This document shows positions 57,112-64,000 of a DNA stretch of 64,000 nt, piece after piece. The DNA is from Phenylobacterium sp. (GTDB taxonomy: Bacteria > Pseudomonadota > Alphaproteobacteria > Caulobacterales > Caulobacteraceae): assembly GCF_013911965.1 (NCBI RefSeq), contig NZ_JACESE010000001.1:62001-126000 (forward strand), given 5' to 3'. Within the stretch, counting starts at the first letter, position 1. Each line of letters starts with the position of its first letter. The position numbers were made by a program, and so were the translations under genes. Under the pieces are notes generated by a model that worked only from the letters and a program-made list of their open reading frames with translations, had not been told where the DNA came from and searched no databases.

Positions 57112-57294
57112 ATGCATAAGGATCAAGCCGAAGGCGCCGCAAAGGATATGGGCGGCAAGGTCAAGGAAGCCGCCGGCAAGGCGACGGACAATGAACGCCT
57201 GGAAGCCGAAGGCCAGATGGATCAGGCCGAGGGCAAGGTCCAGAAGGGCGTCGGCGACCTGAAGGAAGGCGCCCGCGACGCGCTGAAGAACTAG
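57112..57294 (+). CDS. CsbD family stress protein
   Basis: 60 residues, ATG with GCAGGAGATTC upstream. The CsbD pattern is complete: [20 protein letters not shown], then [20 protein letters not shown] and [18 protein letters not shown]. CsbD-like proteins are small, hydrophilic, mostly helical or disordered and accumulate under general stress; their exact action is unknown. In alphaproteobacteria such genes often belong to the EcfG general stress regulon, and a GGAAC-N15-CGCTT site lies upstream. A perfect intrinsic terminator follows, so the gene is transcribed alone. Confidence 0.9.
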   Translation: MHKDQAEGAAKDMGGKVKEAAGKATDNERLEAEGQMDQAEGKVQKGVGDLKEGARDALKN

Positions 57295-57319
57295 CCTCGC
57301 CGCATGGCGATGCAGAAGA

Positions 57320-57346
57320 CGGCCGCCTCCGGGGCGGCCGTTTTTC
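57320..57346 (+). terminator. Intrinsic terminator of csbD
   Basis: CGGCCGCC (57320-57327) pairs with GGCGGCCG (57333-57340) across 5 bases and is followed by TTTTT. Confidence 0.9.
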
Positions 57347-57431
57347 TGTGGCCATCAAGGCGTCGCAAATGCAACCTATGGCTCTGTGAGATTGCCGACG
57401 CCCGTTGGGCGGGCCATCCAGGGGCGTTGCG

Positions 57432-59141
57432 GTGGCGTTGTACAGTCTGGTTTCGGCCGTGCGGTCGCCGGCGTCCGTCCGCCGCGTCGCGGATCTGACA
57501 CTCGGCCTGGCCGGAGCGGCGGTCCTGCTCTTCTACGTCAACCGGATCTTCCCGGAGCTTCCGCTCTACGCCAGCGACGAGGGCGCCTATCTGATCCGCG
57601 CCCTCCACGGCGAGGCCCTGGCGGCCCGGCCGGAGTTGCACCCCACGGTCCATCCCGTCGGCAACACGCTCTATCTGCTGGTGGCGCGGCTCGTCGACGC
57701 CCTCACGCTGAACGTCCTGCCCTGGCTGCGGCTGATCGGGCTCGCAGCCTATTTCGGCGGCCTGCTCCTCCTCCACCGGGTGCTCGGCGGCGCCGGGCGC
57801 GGCGCGGGGCTGGGCGCGCTCGCCGTCGCCCTCGCCTACCCCTTCTACCGCTTCGTGGTCACGGCCATGCCGGAGGGGCTCTATGTGCTGGGGCTGGCGG
57901 CCCTCGCCAGCCTGACGGCGTGGCTGATGCCGCGTCGGCCGTGGCTGCACGCCCTCCTGGCCGGCATGGGCGCAGCCGCACTTGTCCTTCTGAAACCGCA
58001 CGGCGTGGCGGTCCTGCCGGCCATGGCGGGCCTGCTCGTCGGCGCCGTGGTCTTCCGGATGGCCCGCCCCCTCGCCGCCCTCGGTCAGGGCGCCCTGTTC
58101 GCCGCGGCCTTCCTGCTGACTGGCGCGGCCATCCAGACCCTCGCCGGCGCCCCGGGCGAGCCGTTCGCCTTCTTCCTCGGCGGCGCCTATGCCGACGCCT
58201 TCGGCCGCCATCCGGAAGCGCCACTGAGGACAGGTCTGGCCACGGCGCTGGCCCTGGGGTCCTCGGCCCTTCTCCTGACGAGCCTTCCGGCCTGGGCGAT
58301 CGGGCGCGCCCTGTGGCGCCGGCGGAGATCCGGCGGGCCGGCGGCCCCGGACGAACTCGCCGGCCTGTTCCTGCTGACGGCTTTCGCGGCGGCGCTGGGC
58401 ATGATCCTCCTGTTCGCGGTGAAGGTCTCCGCCATTCCCGGCGAGGAGAACCGCCTCTGGGGCCGCTATTTCGAGTTCTATGCGCCGCTGCTGTGGATCG
58501 CCGCGGCGCGGCCTCTGGCCAGCCTCTGGGCCGCCGCGGGGCGGGTCGAGCGGATCATGATGGCCCTCCTGCCCCTCGTCGGCGCCCTCGGCCTGCTCGT
58601 CGCCTGCAGAACGGGTCTCACCCTCTTTCCCTGGGACAGCGCCGCGCTGTCGGCCTTCTTCGCGCCGCGTCCGGAGCGATGGCTCTTCGTGCCGCCCCTG
58701 CCCCTGCGTCCCCTGGCGCTGGTCGTGGTTGTGGCCGCCGCCCTCGCCCTCGTCCTTCGCGCCAGCCCCTGGCGCACCTGGGCGGCGGCCTTCGTGGCGT
58801 TCGGCCTGCTGTCGACGGTCTATGACGACGCCTGGGTGGGCCGCGACATCGCAGCGCCCCGGAGCGAACTGGAGGACGAGCTTCATGTCGCCCGGGCCCT
58901 GACCGACGCCGCGCCGGGGCCGGCGGCGGTCATCGCCCACGACAACAACGCCGGCCACATCGCCTTCCTGCGCTACGACGGTCAGGTCCACGTCCGCGTT
59001 CGCCCGCCCGGGCCCCTGCCCGCCGAGGCGCTCGCCGGATTCGACGATCTGGTGGTCATCGGGCCGGAGGCGCCCCCCGCGCCGTGGCGGGCGACCTTCG
59101 AAGGCGACAGCCTGGCCGTCTTCCGACGAGGCCCGCCATGA
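57432..59141 (+). CDS. Polytopic membrane protein, GT-C glycosyltransferase-like
   Basis: 569 residues from the GTG at 57432 (AGGGG about 8 bases upstream); an in-frame TTG at 57405 would add 9. There are about 10-11 hydrophobic helices between residues ~20 and 460. The first periplasmic loop has LPLYASDEGAYLIRALHG, with an Asp-Glu pair at the site where GT-C enzymes (GT39/ArnT type) carry catalytic acids. The last ~110 residues are soluble and probably periplasmic (VYDDAWVGRDIAAPRSELED, AVIAHDNNAGHIAFLRYD). By analogy it would move a sugar from a polyprenyl carrier onto a lipid or protein, but no donor or target is indicated. It overlaps the following lipoprotein gene by ATGA. Confidence 0.7.
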   Translation: MALYSLVSAVRSPASVRRVADLTLGLAGAAVLLFYVNRIFPELPLYASDEGAYLIRALHGEALAARPELHPTVHPVGNTLYLLVARLVDALTLNVLPWLRLIGLAAYFGGLLLLHRVLGGAGRGAGLGALAVALAYPFYRFVVTAMPEGLYVLGLAALASLTAWLMPRRPWLHALLAGMGAAALVLLKPHGVAVLPAMAGLLVGAVVFRMARPLAALGQGALFAAAFLLTGAAIQTLAGAPGEPFAFFLGGAYADAFGRHPEAPLRTGLATALALGSSALLLTSLPAWAIGRALWRRRRSGGPAAPDELAGLFLLTAFAAALGMILLFAVKVSAIPGEENRLWGRYFEFYAPLLWIAAARPLASLWAAAGRVERIMMALLPLVGALGLLVACRTGLTLFPWDSAALSAFFAPRPERWLFVPPLPLRPLALVVVVAAALALVLRASPWRTWAAAFVAFGLLSTVYDDAWVGRDIAAPRSELEDELHVARALTDAAPGPAAVIAHDNNAGHIAFLRYDGQVHVRVRPPGPLPAEALAGFDDLVVIGPEAPPAPWRATFEGDSLAVFRRGPP

Positions 59142-59755
59142 GCCTGACCCGCCGCGGCGCGATCTGCGGCCTGGCCGCCGCGCCCCTCTGCGCCTGCGAC
59201 AAGCCGGACGGGCCAGTCCAGCCGTGGCGCCCGCGCCTGGAATGGCGCGCGCCCTCGCGTCAGATCCTGCTGGACGGGGCGCCCCTGGAGGCGGTGAAGC
59301 TGTGGGACTTCGCCGGCGGCCCCGCGGGCTTCACAGCCGAGGGCGGCGCCTTGAGCCGCCGCCCCGGCGATGGCGTGATTCTGCGCGCCGACACCGGCGA
59401 TGCGAAGCTCCGCTCGCCGGGGGACCTCGCCGTGCCTGGGATCCAGGCGAGCCTCGTGGCGGTCAGCCTGGTGCGTCTTCGGACGGCGGGCGCCTGGGAC
59501 GGCGCCCTCTACTACGTCACCGACCGGCACGGCGAATCGGCCCGCTTCATGAACCTGCCGACGGAGGCCCCGCCGCCGGAGGGCGCCGATGCGGTCCTGG
59601 CCTATGACATGGCCGCGCCGCAGATGGGCGGCCGCGACTGGATGGGCGCCGTGATCCGCCAGATCCGCTGGGACGCCGAGGCCGCCGCCGGCGGCGAGGT
59701 GCTGGTCCGACAGATCGTCATGGCCCGGCGTCCCGTGGAGGCGCCCGGCCCCTGA
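59138..59755 (+). CDS. Lipoprotein coupled to the membrane protein
   Basis: 205 residues. The ATG at 59138 overlaps the stop of the previous gene (ATGA), so the two are translated together. The N-terminus MSLTRRGAICGLAAAPLCAC has a twin-arginine-like start and a lipobox ending at C20 (C18 is possible). The mature domain is beta-rich, with EWRAPSRQILLDGAPLEAV and WDFAGGPAGFTAEGGALSRR, VILRADTGDAKLRSPGDLA and a second half with ARFMNLPTEAPPPEGADAVL. This carbohydrate-binding-like, jelly-roll-like appearance is only an impression. It is likely a periplasmic partner of the GT-C-like protein. The 175 bases after it hold no gene. Confidence 0.68.
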   Translation: MSLTRRGAICGLAAAPLCACDKPDGPVQPWRPRLEWRAPSRQILLDGAPLEAVKLWDFAGGPAGFTAEGGALSRRPGDGVILRADTGDAKLRSPGDLAVPGIQASLVAVSLVRLRTAGAWDGALYYVTDRHGESARFMNLPTEAPPPEGADAVLAYDMAAPQMGGRDWMGAVIRQIRWDAEAAAGGEVLVRQIVMARRPVEAPGP

Positions 59756-59930
59756 GGCGCCCCGGCGAGGGCGGCGAGCCGGAGGGACCGGACGACGCCT
59801 CACTGCGCCCTGGCCAAGCTGGCTGGAGCGACGTTCAATGGCGGCGGAAAGGGAGTCCCACCCGTGAAGACCGGCGTCCGTCACGCCCCACGACCGTCGC
59901 ACGCCGCGCCCGCTCGCGGAGCGGTCTGAC

Positions 59931-61444
59931 ATGGGCGCCGCCGTCCTGGGGGTCGAAAGGGCCAGCTTCTACTATGGCGCGACGCGGGTGTTCGAAGGCG
60001 TCAGCTTCGCGCTGGATGCGGCCCGGACGGCCCTGGTGGGCGAGAACGGCGCCGGAAAGTCGACCCTGCTGAAATGCCTGACCGGCGAGCTGGAGCTCAA
60101 CGAGGGAAAGGTCGTGCGCTCGCGGGGCCTCAAGCTCGGCTACGTCCCGCAGGAGGCGCCCGAAGCGCTTCTGCCGCTCACGGCGCGGGAGGTGCTGGCC
60201 CGCGCCCTGCCCGAGGACGGGTCCGAGGACTGGCGGATCGATGTCCTGCTGGACGAGTTCGAGATCCCCTTCGAGCTGGCGGAGCGACGCTTCGAGGCGC
60301 TCAGCGGCGGCTGGCGCCGGCTCTTCATGATCGCTTCCGCAGTGCGGCTGGCCGAGCCGGACCTGCTGATCCTGGACGAGCCGACCAATCACCTCGACCT
60401 GTCCAACATCAATCGGCTGGAACGGTGGCTGGCGGCCGAGCGCCGCCTGCCGATGCTGATCGTCAGCCATGATCGCGCCTTCCTGGAGCGGACCACGACC
60501 CGGACCATCTTCCTGCGCAGCGACGGCGCGCACGCCTTCGCGGTCCCCTTCGTCCAGGCCCGCGCCGAACTGATGGCCCGCGACGCCGCCGAGGCCGCCC
60601 GCCGCAAGCTGGAAGCCCGGGAGATCGCGCGCCTGGAGCAGGTGGCCCAGCGCTATCGACAGTGGGGCGTGCTGAACGACAAGTTCCACAAGCGCGCCAA
60701 GGCGACGGAGAAGCGGATCGCCCGCATCGAGGCCGAGCGCACCGAAGCCTATGCCGGCCGGGAGCGCCGGCTTGAACTGGCCGAGGGCGAGATGGACGCC
60801 AAGGTCGCCCTGCGGCTGGCCGGCCTGGACGTCTGCGCTCCCGACGGCCGGCCGCTCTACCGCATCGACCGGCTGAACGTGGCCGTGGGCGATCGCATCG
60901 CGCTCCTGGGGCCCAACGGCGCGGGCAAGTCCATGCTGCTGTCGGCCTTGGCCGCAGCCTACGACCCCGACCAGAGCCACTATGACGGTACGGCCGCCGT
61001 GCGCTTCAATCCGTCCATCCGTCTGGCGGTCTTCGACCAGGGCATGCGCGACCTGCCCCTGAAGACCAGCCTCTTCGACTATGTGGCCGGGCGGAGGGCG
61101 CGACGACGGTCCAGGCCAACAGCCTCCTGGCCAAGGCCGGCTTCTCTCACGCTCGGGTGAAGGGCCCCATCGGCGACCTGAGCCACGGGGAACGGGCGCG
61201 GCTGATCTTCCTGCGGCTGAAGCTCGCCAGGCCCAACCTCTATCTCCTCGACGAACCGACCAACCACCTGGACATCGAGGGCCAGGAGGCGCTGGAGGCC
61301 GAGCTGGACGAGGGCGAGACCACCTGCCTCTTCGTCTCGCACGACCGCCACTTCACGCGGGCGGCCGCCAACCGGTTCCTGGAGATCCGCAAGGGACGGC
61401 TGATCGAGATCGAGGATCCGGACGCCTTCTTCGACGCTCAGTAG
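59931..61444 (+). pseudogene. ABC-F ATPase gene interrupted by a frameshift
   Basis: The gene encodes a two-domain ABC-F ATPase without membrane part. The first frame (59931-61160) contains ABC domain 1 ([44 protein letters not shown]), the linker, and Walker A of domain 2 ([16 protein letters not shown]). After YVAG near 61090 the frame turns into Arg-rich nonsense. The homologous sequence continues from about 61094 in another frame (EGATTVQANSLLAKAGFSHA, then [42 protein letters not shown]). One base is missing in the G-rich stretch 61086-61096. This is either a true inactivating mutation or a sequencing error. A GTG at 61157 could start a separate 95-residue piece, but that would lack the sequence up to the signature motif. 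Confidence 0.85.
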
Positions 61445-61447
61445 GGA

Positions 61448-62884
61448 CTATCGGCTGAAGAGACCCCGCCGCGTCGGCTGGGGCGGTGCGAGCGGTTGCG
61501 GGGCGCCGTGCAGCTGGTAGCCGCGCTCATAGCCGTCATAGGACCAGCCGTAGCCGCCCTGCCCGCCATAGGCCGAATAGCCGTAGGGGTCGGCCCCGCC
61601 GTCGAACAGGCGCGGAGGCGCGGCGCTCATGGGCTGGCAGTACAGGCCCTGACCAAAGGACCAGGTGGAGCAGCCTTCCTGGGCGTAGAGGTAGTTCGGC
61701 TGGACCTGGGCCTGCACCTGGCGGTCCAGCAGCAGGCCGCCGCGCGGACCGCCGAACCGGTTGTGTTCGATGACGGGCGAGCCGCCGGCGAAATAGGCGC
61801 CGTACTCGTCGCCCCACACGGCCGATTCGCGCACGACCACCTCGCCCCAGTCGGAGATGACGCCGCGCCGCGCATGGACCCGGCTGCGGATCAGGTCGAG
61901 CTTGGCGCCGCGGTCCACATAGAGGCCGGTGATCCAGCCGCCCACATAGCTGTTCTTGACCACCAGCTTGCCGCCGCCGCTGCGCAGGCCGCGCACCGTG
62001 ACGCCCGTGGAGCCCGGCAGGGTTCCGCCTTCGGCGACGACGCCGACCTGGGTCAGATGGCTCTCGCCGGCGGCCGGCGTGATGTCGAGGCCGCGCACGT
62101 CGGCAGCGATGCGCACCTGGCGGAAGTCCACGGCGGCGGTGTCGACCAGGACGGCCGCGTCGTTGGTCCGCGCCTCAATGGTCGACTGGCGGCCGACCAG
62201 CCGGCCGCCGGAGACGAACACTGCGGCGGCCTCGCCGCTGTAGCGCACATAGCTGTTCACCAGGGCCAGTTCGGCGTCGACCGCCTCGATGCAGGCGCTG
62301 CGGCCGGCCTGGTCGGCCTCGATGATCAGGTCGCGAATCTCCACGCCGCGGGTGCCGGGCGCGATGCGGATGCAGGGCGCGCCGGCCGGCGGCGCGATGC
62401 GCGCGGGCGAGGGGTTGGGCCCCGGCGCGAAGGTCGGCGTCCCCTCGCCGATGAGGGTCACCGGACGGTCGATATAGAGGGTCTCGCGGCAGACCCCGCC
62501 CCGGGCGCGCAGGAAGAGCACGCCGCCGTCGCGCAGGGCCCAGAGGGCGTCGGAGATCGGATAGGGGCCGAGGGCCGGGTCGGCGCAGTCGACCACCACG
62601 CTGTCGAGGAATCCGCCCTGCGGCGGGTACGGATAGGTCGGCCAGCCGGGCCGCGGATAGGGCTTCTTCGGCTTGTGATCCGGCTTCCTCCAATGGTCGG
62701 GGCGATAGTTGGACCGCAGGGGCGGCGTGATCAGCCCGCCGAAATTGGGCCGGATCTGCGCGTCGACCTTGGCGTCGGGATAGGCCTGAACGGCCCCGCC
62801 GAAACCGATGGCGAGCAGAAGGGCCGCGAGGCCCGTCGCCAGGGGCCGCCGCCGCATCTTGGAGGAAGGGAACGGGGTCGCCAT
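61448..62884 (-). CDS. Exported right-handed beta-helix protein
   Basis: 478 residues. Signal peptide with cleavage after AVQA (about residue 34). A proline/lysine-rich linker (WRKPDHKPKKPYPRPGWPTY) follows. Residues ~95-400 show repeating short strands of a pectin-lyase-like beta-helix (SVVVDCADPALGPYPISDAL, VEIRDLIIEADQAGRSACIE, LVVKNSYVGGWITGLYVDRG, SPVIEHNRFGGPRGGLLLDR). The end is rich in Gly/Tyr and Pro (GYSAYGGQGGYGWSYDGYE). It has no clear pectate lyase site. Such folds bind or cut polysaccharides or act as surface proteins. It lies a few bases after the ABC-F gene in the opposite direction and 12 bases downstream of the Sel1-type gene, possibly co-transcribed with it. Confidence 0.75.
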   Translation of the reverse strand: MATPFPSSKMRRRPLATGLAALLLAIGFGGAVQAYPDAKVDAQIRPNFGGLITPPLRSNYRPDHWRKPDHKPKKPYPRPGWPTYPYPPQGGFLDSVVVDCADPALGPYPISDALWALRDGGVLFLRARGGVCRETLYIDRPVTLIGEGTPTFAPGPNPSPARIAPPAGAPCIRIAPGTRGVEIRDLIIEADQAGRSACIEAVDAELALVNSYVRYSGEAAAVFVSGGRLVGRQSTIEARTNDAAVLVDTAAVDFRQVRIAADVRGLDITPAAGESHLTQVGVVAEGGTLPGSTGVTVRGLRSGGGKLVVKNSYVGGWITGLYVDRGAKLDLIRSRVHARRGVISDWGEVVVRESAVWGDEYGAYFAGGSPVIEHNRFGGPRGGLLLDRQVQAQVQPNYLYAQEGCSTWSFGQGLYCQPMSAAPPRLFDGGADPYGYSAYGGQGGYGWSYDGYERGYQLHGAPQPLAPPQPTRRGLFSR

Positions 62885-62896
62885 GGAGCGCCTCTA

Positions 62897-64000
62897 TCAG
62901 GTTCGCGGCGCGCGAGAGACCTGGGCCAGGAGCTCGCGCAGTCGTTGGGCGGAAGGTTTGAAGCCGGCGAGCGCGCCGTCGATCTGGTAGACGACGGCCG
63001 AGGCCTTGTCCTGGTCGGCCACGCCCTCCACGCCGAGGGAGAAGAAGGTCGACATGGCGTACTTGGCCTCGGCGCTGCCCTGGCGGTCGGCCTGGGAGAA
63101 CCAGTAGAAGGCCTTCGCATAGTCGCGCGGCACGCCGACGCCCTCGGCGTACATCACCGCCAGGGCGAGCTGCGAACGCGCCTGGCCGTTCACCGCGGCG
63201 TACTGGATGGCGCGCACCTCCTCCAGCGACGTCAGCTTGCCGGTCATCGGCCGGCCGAGCATGGCCTGGAAGGTCTGGATCTCGGTGACCGAGAGGTCCG
63301 ACAGTTCGTCCGCCGGCTTGGGGATGACCTGCAGATAGGCCAGCGCATGGCCGACATGGACGAAGGGCAGTTCGTCCAGCCGCGCCAGGGCGAGCGTCTC
63401 GGTCTCGCTGGCCCGCACGCTTTCGTCCGAGTGGGGAACGCCCGACTCCGGCGCCTCCGGCGGATAGAATTCGAAGGGCGGGACCCAGCGGTTGGCCTTG
63501 GCCTCGGCGTCGGCGCCGAGCGCGGCGCGGTTGGCCGAGGAGCGCTCGAAGTCCTTCAGCATGACATAGCCGGCCACGTCGCCGGCCTGCGCCGCCAGAT
63601 AGTTGAAGAGATAGACGTCCACGTCGTTGCGCGTGAACAGGGTGGCCGCCGCCGGCGGGCGGCGGTCGCGCAGGTCCCGCTCGTCGATCGGCGAGGCGTC
63701 ATAGGGGTCGCCGAAGGGGCCGAAGCCGACATCATGCAGCCGGGCCAGGGTGCGGAAGCCCGACGCCCCCTGGGTGGACAGGACATAGATCACACGGTCG
63801 CGCACCTGCTGGCGCTCTTCCGAACTCATCCGGCTCAGCAGGTGCTCGAGCGCGAAATAGGCCGAACGCCGCTCGGCCTCGCGACAGTCCTCGAACTGGG
63901 CCCCCCGCTCGTGGCGGCGGCGCGGTCCGGTGACGGTCGGCGAGAAACCGTCCGGATTGGACAGGGCCAGTTCCAGCCAGACCGCCGCTTCGACCGGATC
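62897..64000 (-). CDS. Sel1-repeat protein, 5' end outside window
   Basis: The frame is open to the right edge (first visible residues DPVEAAVWLELALSNPDGF), so the start lies beyond 64000; about 367 residues are visible. The opening residues and the segment ARSQLALAVMYAEGVGVPRD followed by AKAFYWFSQADRQGSAEAKY are Sel1-like alpha/alpha repeats, which act as protein-protein interaction scaffolds. The middle (VDVYLFNYLAAQAGDVAGYV, EFYPPEAPESGVPHSDESVR) does not match a family I recognise. ATG at 63829 is an internal methionine. It may be periplasmic or membrane-associated, but the signal part is not in view. It is followed after 12 bases by the beta-helix protein gene. Confidence 0.75.
   Translation of the reverse strand, partial: DPVEAAVWLELALSNPDGFSPTVTGPRRRHERGAQFEDCREAERRSAYFALEHLLSRMSSEERQQVRDRVIYVLSTQGASGFRTLARLHDVGFGPFGDPYDASPIDERDLRDRRPPAAATLFTRNDVDVYLFNYLAAQAGDVAGYVMLKDFERSSANRAALGADAEAKANRWVPPFEFYPPEAPESGVPHSDESVRASETETLALARLDELPFVHVGHALAYLQVIPKPADELSDLSVTEIQTFQAMLGRPMTGKLTSLEEVRAIQYAAVNGQARSQLALAVMYAEGVGVPRDYAKAFYWFSQADRQGSAEAKYAMSTFFSLGVEGVADQDKASAVVYQIDGALAGFKPSAQRLRELLAQVSRAPRT

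Noticed and set aside
61157-61444. Independent 95-residue gene with GTGA overlap after the ABC-F frame
   Set aside because: Homologous sequence continues upstream of the GTG in the same frame (from ~61094), so a frameshift in one gene explains the data better than two coupled genes.

Overview
The window reads as a chromosomal segment of a GC-rich alphaproteobacterium of the Caulobacteraceae (Caulobacter/Phenylobacterium type). The evidence is a SciP/DUF1153 cell-cycle regulator directly behind the hook gene flgE, sigma-54 promoters in front of flagellar genes, two large TonB-dependent receptors, an EthA-type monooxygenase, and a subclass B3 metallo-beta-lactamase inside a methionine operon. 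No rRNA, tRNA, CRISPR array, insertion sequence or prophage was found. The genus is an inference.

Layout. 1-1513: 3' end of an autotransporter. 1596-3845: uvrB with a GTTC-N7-GTTC SOS-type box over its start. 3904-5001: a lower-GC insert with a small acidic protein and a DpnI-type restriction enzyme that should cut adenine-methylated GATC. 5206-7011: small conserved genes (helical protein, GNAT, DUF3617 lipoprotein, DUF559 nuclease) ending in a 132-bp palindromic element. 7147-9562: thiolase and mnmA. 9977-17157: flagellar block, flgKL leftward and fliK-flgD-flgE rightward from two divergent sigma-54 promoters, followed by sciP. 17781-30569: mostly housekeeping and metabolic genes (a RusA-like resolvase, fumC, a polyprenyl diphosphate synthase, a TrmN6-type methylase, an M23 peptidase, ilvC, thyA-VOC-folA, an SMP-30 lactonase, an old-yellow enzyme, a CYP153-like P450, an ABM protein). 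30669-36071: small membrane protein, DjlA-like co-chaperone, fused HyuA-HyuB hydantoinase/oxoprolinase, exported protein. 36486-42920: two tandem paralogous TonB receptors, each with an AT-rich leader and a strong terminator. 42984-44267: lipoprotein, DUF1244 protein and a truncated PepSY-type membrane protein remnant. 44283-50845 (leftward): arsR-methyltransferase, metF, B3 beta-lactamase, metH1 and metH2. The first three junctions are ATGA overlaps, and a near-perfect palindrome precedes the operon. 50878-64000: FMO, hydroxyacid dehydrogenase, DJ-1/PfpI protein, RTX protein, ettA, csbD, a GT-C-like membrane protein with a lipoprotein, a frameshifted ABC-F gene, a beta-helix protein and a Sel1-repeat protein running off the right edge.

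The most notable items are the DpnI-like module, the beta-lactamase translationally locked into the methionine cycle operon with its palindromic operator, the repeat element abutting DUF559, the SOS-type box on uvrB, the motif shared upstream of both TonB receptors, and two damaged genes (PepSY fragment, ABC-F frameshift).
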